From: Vesta saturnalis
Taxonomy: Eukaryota; Arthropoda; Insecta; Coleoptera; Lampyridae
NCBI GenBank assembly: GCA_036346205.1
Contig: JARFJB010001987.1
Location: 127,001-191,000 of the forward strand
Direction of reading: 5' to 3'
Length of the DNA: 64,000 nucleotides
The first letter of the stretch is position 1, and every line of letters starts with the position of its first letter. The translations under genes were made by a program, and so were the position numbers. This document shows, one piece after another, positions 46,771 through 60,036 of the stretch. The notes below the pieces were generated by a model. That model was not told where the DNA came from, searched no databases, and saw only the letters and a list, made by a program, of their open reading frames with translations.

Positions 46771-47687
46771 TGCCCCTTATTATAATACAACTTCAAATCT
46801 CTCCTCGCAGACGGCGCCACAACAATCCCTAATTATTCCTATCGCTAAGTGACGCTACCTTTATTACAGAAAAAATATACATTAGCCCATACACCACTAG
46901 ATGATCCTACAAGAAAATTCAAGTTTCGCCACAAGGGGGCCCCGACAAGGGGACGCAGACCTGACACAAGTTCTTACCGAAGTCTTATGAGAGTATTAGT
47001 GCCATTATAATATTATTTCCAGCCAAGGGGACCACGACAAGAGTGCGCAGACCTAACACAAGTTCTTATAGTTGTCTAACAAGTTAGTATTAGAGCCCCC
47101 TTATTATAATACTATTTCCAGCCAAGGGGGCCACTGCAAGAGGGCGCAGATCTAACGAGACTTCTTATAGCTGTGTTACGAGGTAGCATTAGGGCCCCTT
47201 ATTAGAACATTTTCAAATTTACCACCGTAACCATTTCAGAGCCTTAAGCCTCAAATCAGTGCTCAGAAGTTGGGGGGGGAGTGGGTTAAGAACCAATCAT
47301 AAACTAATCGGGTAAAAGGACCACTAATCAGAACATAGTATCCGCACGCATTTGCCTACCTTCCAGGGGCTGAACTGCCAAAAAGGCTCTTAATACAATC
47401 AAAAGGGTCCTAATTAGGGCGAAAATTCCATTAAGGGGCTGAAAATGGCCCCAGAAAGGAAACCATAAAAAAGGAGTGAACTGACGAAAAAGTTCTTAAC
47501 ACAACCGAAAGGACTCCAATTAGGGTAAAAATTCCATCAAGGGTTGAAAATGTCCTCCGAAAAGTAGCCATAGGGGTGAAAAATACAATCCCCACATGGG
47601 CATATAAAAAATGCCGACCAAAGCTGTCCCAAAGGTAACGCCACAAAAGTCCGAGATGGCGGGGGAAGGTGCTTCGGTACTACTACT

Positions 47688-48189
47688 ACAACTTTACTTC
47701 GTTCTAAAATGTTTGCTTTAGATAAGAGGCGACGGGTAAAGTGCTAAAGGGGAGACACAATGATAAGATCGATGATTGGCCAGGAAGCGGCGTTTACATC
47801 ACATGTTATACGGATAGTTTAAGTATGCTCGGATAGGGATGGCTTATAAGATAGAAACTTGTTGATCATGATGCTCGCTAATAGAAAAATTGATAAAAAC
47901 GCGGGGCCCTCAAGCTCCAGAAGCTTTTGTACGCAGCTTGCAGGAGATGTTTCATTATGAAATAATTAAAATTTTGAAGTTATACCTTTAACTTTTGTTT
48001 TTTCAAATTGGTAACTATTTTATTTTTTTAGACACAAAATTTATAATATGAAATGAATCAATTCATATGCATCAATAGGTTTTACACAGAAATCTTTAAT
48101 ATAAATTATGTTAATTAAAATCAAACTACGCCACTGAAAGGGGTTGAAAATGAATTGCAATTGTTTCAAACCTTATACGTAAATACAAG
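47688..48189. other. Unassigned stretch after FB-A
   Basis: AT-rich sequence from the fold-back right end to the hexamer minisatellite. If the duplication is 6 bp, ACAACT (47688-47693) would be the flanking copy. No gene is supported. Confidence 0.4.
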
Positions 48190-48199
48190 CACACGCACA

Positions 48200-48516
48200 C
48201 GCAAACGCACAAGGAGACGGAGACGGCCGAGGAGACGGAGACGGTCGAGCAGACGGAGACGGAGACGGAGACGGAGACGGAGACGGAGACGGAGAGAGAC
48301 GGAGACGGAGACGGAGACGGAGACGGAGACGGAGACGGAGACGGAGACGGAGACGGAGACGAGACGGAGACGGAGACGGAGACGAGACGGAGACGAGACG
48401 GAGACGGAGACGGAGACGGAGACGAGACGGAGACGGAGACGGAGACGGAGACGGAGACGGAGACGGAGACGGAGACGGAGACGGAGACGGAGACGGAGAC
48501 GGAGACGGAGACGGAT

Positions 48517-48548
<32 letters not shown>

Positions 48549-48725
48549 GGAGACGGAGACGGACACGGACACGGATACGGACTCGTACATGGACACGGAC
48601 ACGGACACGGGCACGGCCACGGCCACGGACACGGACACGGCCATGGGCACCGACACGGACACGCACACGTACACGGACACGGACACGGACACGGACACGG
48701 ACACGGACACGAACACGAACACGGA

Positions 48726-48757
<32 letters not shown>

Positions 48758-48870
48758 CGGACACGGGCACGGACACGGACACGGGCACGGGTACAGACAC
48801 GGACACGGGCACGGACACGGACGCGGACACGGACACGGACAGGGCACGGACTCAGACATGGACAAGGACA
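48200..48870. repeat. Hexanucleotide minisatellite (GGAGAC)n to (GGACAC)n
   Basis: The left part (about 48200-48560) is (ACGGAG)n with occasional pentamer slips (ACGAG), and the right part (about 48560-48870) is (ACGGAC)n with scattered GGGCAC variants. Because the unit is 6 bp, five of the six frames stay open and yield dipeptide repeats (for example RR, ET, DT, SV, PC). These are not genes. Confidence 0.98.
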
Positions 48871-48949
48871 CGCACGCACAAATACGGACATGGACGTAAA
48901 CTTCTTAAGCGATCTTGGGGAAACTGTCAAAATTTGTAAAATAAGGTAA

Positions 48950-51900
48950 TAAGTTCATTTAGCGTTAGTGAAGGAAATGTGATTGCTAACATTATTTAGT
49001 TACATATGTATATGTAGGTTGAAAAGTAAAAATTATTAGACTTACTTATTATTTTTAAAAAATTGGGTGATGCTTATTTAACGTCTTACTACTTTGGCTT
49101 TTAAGTATATAGGGTGCATTCAATAATTTTCTGGTAATAAAGTACTTGTCTTTTGGATATAACATTTACTGATGTAATTGTTATCGAAACGTATAAATTT
49201 ATATATCGACTATTAAGAAAATACAGGATTTAATACCTAAAACATAACTATTGAATTATGTGTGATAATATAAGGTATACTGATGCCTTATTACCCTGGT
49301 TTTACGAGTATATAAGGTAGTAACTTATATGCTCCAATATTTCCATAAGCTTTGCCCGATTTTGTTTTAATATTTATTGTACTTAAAGTGTATGTTTATG
49401 AGCTAGCCTAGAACTATTTAATTTAGCGAAATTTTAGATTGTATAAGGTATTTGAATTTAAATTTCAGCCATTTTGCGTTTTCTCTCGAACCGTCTATGA
49501 TCACTGCAGTTAGTTTGGCAACCCAATTACATGGGTAGACCAGAATCGTGTAATAGTTTCTGTTTTGCTTGTTTCTAGTTTTACTGGAAACAGTGCTGAC
49601 TGTCCCAAGCCTTATAAAATGAAAGGCGAAGGTGATCTTCGCTTCAAAACAAAACAATTAGAAAATTGAGGATATCTCCCAAATTGTTACAAATAGACCC
49701 ACCAATATAATAATAGAATCAAAAGGAAATCGGATTACTCATCCTATGATATAGATATTAACATATCGTTCTATTTAAAAATACCAAGTTAGTCGCGACG
49801 AAAAATTGAATATCCATACCTTACAAAGTTTAAAGCTTAGTATGGTAGATTTTCAACCAAAAGATAAATTTCTTCAGGTTTCTAATGGTGAAAATCCCAT
49901 CTTTCAAAATTTAACAGTTACGGTAATATCTGAAATGTTCTGAGTAACCAAAACTGGTACGACATAGACCATATATGTTTACCTCTCATTTAAAATAAGT
50001 TGGTGTGGATTTTCCGTATATCCGGAAGTGCATTATCATTAAAAATAATTTTGGAATGCGATTAACTTGGTTGGTGCAATTTTTATTTGAAACTTTTGTC
50101 AATAATAAGACCAGTATGGATCTTCGCGTCGTAGCCAGTTTAGGTTAGACCCGGTATACCACAGTATACATAAAAAGGGAAGATATTACCAAAGAAGAAC
50201 GATTGTAACCAATATTAATAGCCTTAATATAAATTAATGCTTTAATTTGTTTGCAGCGAAAATTGTCATGCCCTAACTAGAACGTTGTCCGACATTGTGT
50301 ATACAAGATGAATGGCCTGGATAAAGGAATGCAAGTAGGGGACAGGTTAAACTACTTTGATTAATATAAATAAAATAATATGAACCATAATATTGTATTA
50401 TATTTGTTTATTACTTGTAAGTAAAGGTAAATAAATAATTTTGTTAATTTTATGCGCATATAATTATAATACTAAAATAATGAATGGAAAACTAGGTAGA
50501 ATATGAAGATTTACCTACCATTGACTTGATTACTTTAGCACTACTTAAAAAAAACTGTTTTCAAGAACGTCGGAATTTCCTATTATAATTATTTGTGTTT
50601 AACATACTTTAACTTATCAGATACCATCGTGTTATCCTAGCGTTAAGTTGTTTTTACTATGTAAGAATTTTAATATGGTTAAATCGATTACGAAAGAAAA
50701 CTTTCTACTTCATTACTTTTACCATTGAAACGTATTAAATTTTTAATTTCAACAGAAAGTAACAGATTGTGTAATTAGAGTGTTTGAAATTTATAATCTT
50801 AAAGTTGGTATCAGTTACGCGCCCGCAGTCATTAACAACACACTGTATACAATTTTTGTGAGGTATTTGGTGAGTAATAATATCTTTATTGCATTTAATA
50901 GGTAAATACTACCTAACAGGGATCGTCTTTAAATTGATAAGTTTTAATTTCAGTTTGTATTTATTTTTTAATAAAACTATTGCCGGAAAATTATTGCGGA
51001 AACACTAATGTTAAAAAAATGTTCGATAAATAATAATTACTAACTCAACCTTGTTTGTCATAGTAGGACACGCTTATAATTATTGCACGTGCTCCAGCAT
51101 ACCGTAATTGAATACTTTTTTAATTTGTATACTATAATTGTTTTGTATTATATTTAAAAACCCGCTTTTATTAAAGCCGATTTTAGTATAATTAAATGGA
51201 AAATTATTAATATACGTAATACACTTTTGTTTAAAAAAAAGGTTAAGTTGCGTCACTAATTGCACATTTGTAATTTCCATCTTTTTTAATTCTGAGATTA
51301 AAATTTTGCGAAATCTTTGTTTGGATTTCAAAATAGCTGATTTCTGTAAATCCAGGCAAATGGTTGATTATTCAAGTAAAAATTTCCACTTACAACTTTT
51401 TTTTGAATTAAATAATTTATATTCTTCAACCTCCGTGGAATTCCGTAATTAATAGCACTAATGTTTCACATGTAATTAATACAATTCCACCATGTTTTAT
51501 ATAAATACTTATTTCTCAAAGCGATTTAATACAATATGTATCATCATTAATACAATATGTCTGTTAAAGGCGACTCTAAAAGATCAACCTGTTCGTACAT
51601 TAAAGAAATCTTCGGTTTATGTTTATGTATTTTGAATGCTTCCAAACATTTAATTTGTAACATGTAATGTATTTAAAATCAAAGTTCCTATGCGTTTGTT
51701 AAATATAAACAAAATTACAGGATGTGCAGTTCAATTATGTGTTTTATGGTGACCTGAATATTTGAAATTGTAATGTCTGTATGTGTAGGTTTTCTGAGTA
51801 TGGAGAACTAACACTTGTTCTGTATATTAATTTTTATGTATAAATGTATTATTAGTATTAATGTCGTTATTTTGTTTTTTCTTGAGTATAGATTTTATGT

Positions 51901-53702
51901 TAGGATGTACATTGATTATATTAATTAGTAACTCATCAATAAAATCATATCAGAAATGAGCTAAAATTTGCGAAATTGGACTGTCCATAGGTAATTAAAT
52001 GTATCCATAATTATTGAATGAAAGAATACTCGAAGTGGGGTGAAGTAATCGAATGTATGAATTAAATACACACAACGTTTCTTGTGGAATTATTTACTGT
52101 GATTAAATACAAATGTAACTAATCTTAAAGCACCATGTTCCGACTAACTAACATTATATCTCAATTAGAATATCATATATAGTACTTACATAACTATAAT
52201 GCACTGAAACAAGTAAAATATAACTTGATGAATAACAAATATAACTTACTTAATGAATCTTGAAAGGTCCAAATTTGAACAAATGTAAATATAAATCAAA
52301 TAAATTAAAAAGGAGAACAACCTGTAGCCTTCTTTGCTACCACGGTACAAGAACTTCGAGCTGAGGGCCCAAAAATTAACGACTGGCGACTTCTGTTGGA
52401 CTCCTAAAAAATACACGAGTGGAAAGTTCCAATTTGTGATATCTGCTATCACCATATTCTAGATAATAATTGTTGAAGGCTATCACCATATTCTAGATAA
52501 TAATTGTTGAAGGCAATGAAAAGACCAACTGCTATCCCAATTGGAAGTTGACCTAAGTCGTGGTGTAACAAAATTATAAGAAAATCTCTTTAATTTTGAA
52601 CTGATACTAAATTTAAATTGAATTAACCATAAACTAAAAAAGTAAGCTAAAAATTAAATAGCGAAGTTAATAAACAACAACCAATGTAGAAAGCATTGCA
52701 TGTAGGTACCTGAACAATGTTTTTATACACCCCAGATTTATCTGACGTATCATATAAAACAGTGGTTGAAGTGGTTTAAAAAATTTAATAAATTAATGAA
52801 TATGTGTTAATTATGTTCTCCAAAACAAATCGTTAACCAATTGGAGATACAAACCATTCATCGAAAATAATGCCTTTGTCCCAGTCAGTAGTTTAAAGTA
52901 GGCCGATTCAATCTTTTGATTTGCTTAATTACCACAATTTAGAATTGATTATTTCCACTGAACATTAATAGAAAAAAATGCAATGTGACACTAATATAAA
53001 TGATCTTGGACGCCAAGTTATTTTTTAATTATGCTCGGAATAACTAAACCGAGGTTGATTACAATAAAAATTTTATCAAAATGTAAAAAATAAAATATAT
53101 ACAAAATATGCTTATTAACAGTTAAAATGATAGGGTTAAATAAAATATCTTAAAACTAGTTATAGCCTTAAATTACTAATTAATTGTAAAACATAAATAC
53201 CTGTTAGTAAAATTTTGTACACAAACTTTTTAATAACCTCTGGTATCTAAACGATTACGGAAATGTCAACCAAGGTGATGTCATCTTTGCACCAATATTG
53301 CGCAATATCTCGAAATACTACTTTACGTTGTAAACCACACCCAAAAATGGAATTTTATTTTTTATAAATTTGTCTTCTTGAAATTGAATAAACCAATATT
53401 TATTGCATTCTTTTGAAGGTTCCAAATAAATAATGGAATCCACATTCAGATCTGCATTAAAAGCAAAACGCCATCATAAAATGAAAGCGTACGTAACAGT
53501 AGAATTAATTGTGCAATCAAAAGCGGTAAAATTAAAAGTGTAAAAGTAAAAAAAAGAAAGTGTGAAAAGAGCAAATGTTTTAATTTTTAATATAACGAGT
53601 TAAATCATCTTACCATTAAATCAATGGCACTTTTCACTAAATTTAGGGGGAAACCCAAAAATTGCTTCCTAATCAACACAACATTCAGCAGGAAGTGAAA
53701 AA
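48950..53702. other. AT-rich, gene-free stretch
   Basis: Nearly 4.8 kb without a supported exon, domain or RNA gene. The only structure noted is a tandem duplication at 52447-52514. Confidence 0.5.
52447..52514. repeat. 34-bp tandem duplication
   Basis: Two identical adjacent copies of a 34-bp unit starting TATCACCATATTCTAG and ending TTGTTGAAGGC. A recent slippage or duplication event. Confidence 0.95.
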
Positions 53703-53788
53703 ATGGACGCTTTGGATATACGCGAAAAATTTGCGCAAAGAATTAAATCAACGATGACGCATTGCGCGAACATATTGAGCAGAAAAGG
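53703..53788 (+). CDS. Candidate first coding exon, unknown gene
   Basis: After a 5'-UTR-like stretch an ATG at 53703 in good context (AAAAAATGGAC) opens MDALDIREKFAQRIKSTMTH and CANILSRK, ending at a donor-like AAAAG|GTAATTT. The local rise in G+C and the amphipathic helix-like residue pattern support coding. No following exon could be found in the window and no family is recognised, so this is a weak call. Confidence 0.3.
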
Positions 53789-56675
53789 TAATTTAAGAAG
53801 TGAGAGTATAAACCTTTAAGAAGATATGCACTTAAGTTACACCAAAATGCAAATTAAGTTGCCTACCTCATACTTACAAATCATTAATAAATAAAATTTT
53901 TCGTATATTTACAACGAAATGAATGAAGAACCTAAATTACAGTATATTTTAATACAACTCAAAATGGGTTGTTACAATCAATTGTGTCTTTTGTGTGGAC
54001 CAATATTGTTTTTGGTTTTCAAATTGTTTACAAGTAAAAGGAATATTAATATTGCGTTGTTTAATAAGATTTTTAAAGAAAAATGATGGTGATTGGATAA
54101 ACCACAACGAAAAAAAAATCTTTATTGCACAACGGAGCATAAATATTCCAATTACATGACAATGCGTAAGATATAAGTATAAAATAGCTGGTGTGGATCA
54201 ACACACGACCTTCCAATCTACCAAATGGAAATTAAAAGAAATGAAATAGTTTTAATAACCATCTTATTACGACAATTTAAATCAAAACAGTCTATTTTTT
54301 TAATGTGAGCCAATTTAGGATCTGATGTAACGGTATAAACGGGTGGTAGAACGGGATTACAGATAAAATTGGCCTTTTTGCCCCGACTAGCCAGCGTATG
54401 GGTGTAGGTCAGATGTTGAAAAATTTTGCGCATCCAGAATAGTAAATCGAAGGTCTGGGCGCCAGAATGTTTGGTAGTCAAAATAAGGGTTGTCGTGCCA
54501 AAATTACGAGTACATAGCGTGTCTAAACATACAAAAAACATACGCTTACCTATCCGCAATCAATTCCAGGTGTGCTGGACAGCAACTCAGCAAACCACCT
54601 GAAATAGGGCTTCAAAAACACAACACGCTTGTCAAATAAAAGCGTGATAAACACTCAATAAAAATTACGTTAATACTCCTCAGTGTAATAAATTAGGCAT
54701 TAAATAATAATCAAAACAAAACAAAAAAATCTATAGAATGAACTCTAAATGAATTAATACTCAACTAAAAATCAAATAAAATACTAAATATTATCAACGC
54801 TATTACTCAATAAAACAAAAAAACTAACCTCGTTACGTTAAAAACTAAATTACCGGTAACTTGCAATTACTCAATAAATTTTAAGTTCGCACAAAAAAAC
54901 GGTTATGTAACACAAAAGAAGGGTGTTTACAGAATTAAACACATTTATAAAACCTAACAAACTATAATAAAAATGATAAATATAAAAAAATGTAAACATA
55001 CGATAATGCGTATAAACAAAAAAATACAAATAATTAAAAGGCGACAGGATGTCTGATTTACGCCAGTCTAAATCGTTTAACCTATAAAGATATAATTCGT
55101 GGATAATATACCCACACTACAATAGGGTCGATTGCCCTTTAATACCAAAATAAAAAAGTGTGAAGGCGGAGCGTCAAAACTATAATTAATTACGCTAAAC
55201 AAATTTAAACAACAACTTACTTTAACAAAAAAAAATGACCCCGCATTCAAACTTTCATAAACACAAAAAAAACACACAAAAATCTTCAAAATTTTCAATA
55301 AAAAAACACAATATTATATTACCTTACGGTCTAGAATTACACCTCTCCTGTGTTACAATAGAAAATGATGGTCGATTCCTGCTATAACGGAAATGAAATC
55401 TTCCTGGTCTGGCAAAATGATGAATAAAATGTTGACTATTGTTCTACGATACACAAACAATTTCTTGATTGAATCGCGTTAAAATGTTACTGTATTAATT
55501 ACTAACTTCTTTTTAAAATGATAATAAAGTGAGCGTTCAAATGACTTGATAACTTTTAGCTTTAATTGGTTTTATTTCCACTAGTAATCCAAAATGTTAA
55601 TAACTGTTTTAAATAACTATAAATTTTAATGTATTGCGAAAGTTTCTTTATCTTTACACACGCTTTGTACGATAAATAGGTGGCACTGCAAGAACGATGA
55701 TTTTAAAATCCGCAGAAGCGATATAAACCAGAGGCCACTGAAGCACTATACAACACGACGATGTCCTCTAGGTAACTTTACGTAAAACCGAAATCGACAC
55801 TAGGTATAATCCTTTGGTGATGAACAATTTTAGTAAAATCCCTTTCACAGGTATTCTTCAGGAGTAGCTAAACTACCCTTACTACACAACAAGTACGTTC
55901 GTTAAACACCACAAGGTCCAAAATTTCAACGTTCTAAACCACCCCTTAAAGCGTAACAATAAACGGCAACGTATACTACTCGAAAGCACGATCAGTTTCA
56001 GAATCCCACAAATTATTCACAGAAATCCATCTTTGAATTTTGAATCCCACTACTCATAAAAAATCTTATCTAAGTTAATTCCACCAATTAAAAAAACGGA
56101 AGGGGAAAATAAGGTACCCCAATACATAAATTTCGTTTTCGTCCGTAAGGACTCGGTAATTTTCAAAAGTTCAAACGTCAGCAAAAGTATCCTGTACAGC
56201 CTCTCTATGTTTACCTTAAAGTACGAACAATAAGGCCCACATGCAATCTCTATGACTCAAAACCAGCATATTCACTATTACACTGAACAACTATACTTAA
56301 GCGTCTTTATGTCGCTAACATGACATCATACACAGATAAATCCACACTATTTATTTAAGTTACTTAATTTTCTATTATATTTTACGGAAATCAAACGAAA
56401 TGAACCTTAATTAAACGTAGATACCGCTAGTTACAAATAAACGTTAATCAAACTTCTATAAACGAGGAATAATAAGGAAAAAACAACATAAATTTCGGAA
56501 TAATAATTCACAAACAAAGAATCTAAAGCTCACCATACACCTCCCATCCCTAAAGGTCGTTACACACGTTAAAACAAATTTACTATAAAACTAAACTTGA
56601 CAAAAAAAAATATATGTATATACGGAATCTAACTAAGTGCATAAGATTACAAACAAAATTACCAAATACGTATAC
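53789..56675. other. Unassigned AT-rich stretch
   Basis: No supported gene. On the minus strand GCGGATAG|GTAAGC near 54550 is a strong donor-like site preceded by a 5'-UTR-like sequence, but no coding exon can be tied to it. Confidence 0.4.
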
Positions 56676-58502
56676 AGGGTGTTCAAAATACCCTGACACT
56701 GATTACACTGGAGATCTTTCCATACTAAGGAGCAAGTTCTTACAACGATAATACAGGTGAAAATAAAAGTAAAAAAATTCAACAATAAACTGTATTAATA
56801 ATAATTATTATTTATAACACAATTACTGTAAACTACTGCATTTCGAAAAAACCTTCAATTTTTCTGTATTTTCTTTGGTTTGTCTTGCTGAATCTAACTC
56901 GTGATAGGAATCTTTTGATAATTTTTGTCAGTCAGAATCACTCGTAGTTGTTGTCTTTAGAAAATCGATTTTCGACACAACTATTCGTGATTTGAGTGAA
57001 AAAAATTGCCGGCAAGATTCCTACCACTTGTATTATATACGAAAATGTTTGTGCCGAAACAGAAATCCAATGAAATGAGCTAATTTGTCGTTATGTGATT
57101 AGAATAGGCCAATAACATTAAGTTTACACTGAAAACACCCCATGGGAAATTGTTAGTTTTGGTCAATCAGTCGCTAGGAAAATGCCTGACAGTTTCAAAT
57201 TTGATTACGTAAAATGTTACGTTTAATAAATAAATTTAGATACAGGTATGTATGAATCAAGTGTTAATGACAAACATACTATATATGGGAATCTACAACT
57301 TCCACAAGCATGTTGCTACTTGGCAACATACTTTCGTAAACTATCAAAGTTATTTCGTATTTATCACTGTCCTTGGGATATTACTACTGATAATTTAACT
57401 CATGCATAAAAAATTCCATAAGCCGTGATGAATTTGTCAGTTTGACATCCAACAAAGTTAGCCCCAACTTTGCATCTGAATAAAATGCGTGTAAATTTCC
57501 ATGGCAGACTTTCTCAAACCTGATTATTGTTGAATGAATGAAAAATTTTCCATTTTTAAACAAAAAAATTTTTCATAATTACCTAGCTATTATTTTTAAT
57601 TATTCATTAAATTACACCCAATTACACTCCAGGTTATTGTCTCCAAGATAAAATTTTATTTTTTAAACTCTAATTTGGTTTCTTTTTTGTAAATAGACTT
57701 CACAAACCACCAGATAAAAAAGGACTCGCTTTTTTATCGTAGGTGGCTTGTGTCGCCAATTTATCAAGCAACCAAATTCGCGTAAAAAAAATCAATTTTA
57801 TCCGGACAAAAAAAACCTCTGGTGGAATTACAGCCAATAATTATGCAACCTCTTTTATAATATTCATTACAAAAATAGGTGGTAACATTGTAAAAACAAA
57901 AATAATAATCCATGTCAAACAGACGTGTAAAAATTTATGTCAGATAGAGGTTAGTACACATACATCTAGATGTTAACTTAAAAAAAATTCCAAAGCAGCT
58001 AACTTCTATAAAAATATCGATAATGCAGTGTAAGCATTTTCACTCATATTTATTTAATTTTTACACTTATTTCGCGTTATATTAAGAAACTTAATTATGT
58101 AAAATTAAATTTTCTTTAAGAAATGTGTGTACACAAATTAGTTATTACTTAGACACTGAAAAAATTTTAACTTTCAACTTAAATTCTGCCTTGGGAATTT
58201 TTTTGCCGCTAAATTACACGTCGTATCAAAAAACTGCATAAAACATAATTAATTTATATGGTTAAGGCCTATATACTGGTATTTTTATATTTTTGAAACA
58301 CAGCTGTGTCAAAAATATTTGATAAAAAACATCTCCTAACAAAGAGCTCGTACGCGCAAGCACACGCACGCACGCAAGCACATACGCACGCGCGCCCGCA
58401 CACTCAAAGCATTATGGCCCATCTTGGCGAAAAGTTGTAAAATAAATCGATTTAGTGATAGTGAAAAAAAGTCGATGTAGGTTGGAAGGTAACAAAGAAT
58501 TA
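56676..58502. other. Unassigned stretch beginning with a mariner-like end
   Basis: CAGGGTGTTCAAAAT at 56676 looks like the end of a Tc1/mariner-class element. It may be related to the transposase relic at 58503-58800, although the second end was not found. The remainder is AT-rich. A CGCA/CACG microsatellite lies at about 58347-58400. Confidence 0.35.
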
Positions 58503-58800
58503 TCAGATTATGCAAGTACAGTATTCGCGAAAATAAACAGTACCGAAAGTAACAATTTTATTAACCATTACGTCTTCATAGCGATTTTGCAGATCATTGA
58601 ACATATTCAGAAATAGTGGTTGACGCAGTTGTTGGAAAGAAGTTATTATTGTTTGCCGTAGTTCTGCAATATCCATTAGGTGGATGTGAACGGTAATCGA
58701 AGGCCGTTCTACGAGAAGGTGTTCTTTTTCCAAAATGTTCGCGGAGAAGTTCTAATGAGGCTCTGGCTGAATGGCTGTTTGAACCATACATTTTTCGAGA
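58503..58800 (-). pseudogene. Mariner-like transposase C-terminal relic
   Basis: On the minus strand HSARASLELLREHFGKRTPS and RRTAFDYRSHPPNGY follow the pattern between the second and third catalytic Asp of DUF4817-type mariner transposases. After a frame change IAELRQTIITSFQQLRQPLF and LNMFNDLQNRYEDVMVNK match the C-terminal end of such proteins. The PDLTP..D block with the third Asp is destroyed. Only the last third of the protein remains. Confidence 0.55.
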
Positions 58801-59021
58801 AATCGGTATCTTCGTATACTACGATCATTACGCGTTCTAACATATATACCATCAGCGAGTCACGCTTGGTTGCTAATCTGGTGAAAGTGAAAGGGAAAGT
58901 TATGAAAGTTTAATGAGTTCAGAGTAGCCTAAAGGTTATCAATAAATATTTGAATGTTACCTGCTGGGGACCTATAAACAGAACTTAATGATATGTCTAA
59001 TGTATATATTACGGCGAGAGG

Positions 59022-60036
59022 CCGAAATTAGGGATTGTCAACATTCGCCGGTGATTTTCGACAAGTACCAAATGCCTCGGTGAAGGACAGAACAATTGTT
59101 AATTTATAATTCTTTTGACTTTCACCGGTATTTGTCGACAAACACAAATAAGCTTCGGTGAAGGTGGAAAACGACAGGCCTTAGCATGCTTCTGCCGTTG
59201 TTCAGCACCAGACCGAAGTGCGTTCCTTTTTTCTCAGTTTTACGCAAGGGTTGGTGGTGTGCTTACAGCTTGTGAGTGTGAATTTTTTTATAAGAAATTT
59301 TAATTTGTGTTTAATAATGGCCACTGCAGTAAACCGAGATAATTTTTTTTAGAAGTTATGCGTTTTCGTTGATTTTTTTTATATTATTCTTCTTTTCTTT
59401 CGTGATTTGGAATGTGCTGTTTATTTTAAGTTCATAATAATTTAGTTATGTTTATTGGACTTCTCCCATATGTTCTATTCTAAAAAAATTTGATAAAAAA
59501 ATGAGCTTCTGTGAGGGTGGAAAACGACAGGTCTTAGCATACTTCCGCCGTTCTCCAGCACCAGACCGAAGTGCGTTGGTGTTTTCTCAGTCTTACGCAA
59601 GGGTTGGTGGTGTGCGTACAGCTTGTCAGTGTGAATTTTTTTATAAGAAATTTTAATTTGTGTTTAATAATGGCCACTGCAGTAAACCGAGATAAGTTTT
59701 TTGAGAAGTTACGCGTTTTCGTTGATTGTTTTGTTTATATTATTCTTCTTTTCTTTCGTGATTTGGAATGTGCTGTTTATTTTAAGTTCATAATAATTTA
59801 GATATGTTTATTGGACAACTTCTTCCATATGTTCTATTCTAAAAAAATGTGATTAAAAAGTGTTTTTAAATTTTAAAAAGTGTTTATTTTCAATGTACAC
59901 CATCAGTCCACGGTAAATGTCGACATTCGCTGGTGTAAGTTAAAAATAATAGTATTAGGCAAATAATTATGACATACGCCTAGAACCTTGGAGAATGCTG
60001 GCTCACCAGGGAATGTCGACATTAGCCAAATTTCGG
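59022..60036. mobile_element. 1015-bp inverted-repeat element with an internal duplication
   Basis: The left end (CCGAAATTAGGGATTGTCAA then CATTCGCCGGTGA) is mirrored at the right end (TCACCAGGGAATGTCGACAT then TAGCCAAATTTCGG). Further inside, TTTGTCGACAAA and TGTCGACATTCGCTGGTG repeat the same core. Between them are two direct copies of about 355 bp (59144-59500 and 59501-59860). Each copy holds GTGTTTAATAATGGCCACTG, an ATG in good context. In the second copy the ATG at 59670 opens 43 codons (MATAVNRDKFFEKLRVF...), in the first copy only about 11. No transposase is seen; superfamily unknown. Confidence 0.65.

Larger units (their letters stand above)
12271..47687. mobile_element. Outer fold-back element (FB-A), interrupted by nested insertions
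   Basis: The left pieces 12271-12317, 15712-15801 and 43740-46000 are collinear, in that order, with the reverse complement of the right arm (about 46700-47687). Shared blocks include CCGCCATCTTGG, the GGGACAC/TTTGGTCG junction, a CCCACGCGGGG or CCCATGTGGGG block, CTTTTCGGAGG and CAACCCTTGATGG. The first gap is filled by a LINE and the second by a Gypsy-like element, so both inserted into one fold-back. The right end reads CTACTACT, which is AGTAGTAG on the other strand. The left terminus seems shortened and no flanking duplication was found. The element starts about 40 bp beyond the aminopeptidase stop codon. Confidence 0.65.

Noticed and set aside
48126..48949. Open frames of up to 264 codons in five frames
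   Set aside because: A 6-bp tandem repeat keeps frames open without selection; the products are dipeptide repeats.
54218..54559. 113-codon minus-strand open frame
   Set aside because: It has no ATG at its beginning (the first codon is TTG), crosses a strong donor-like site and has no recognisable family.
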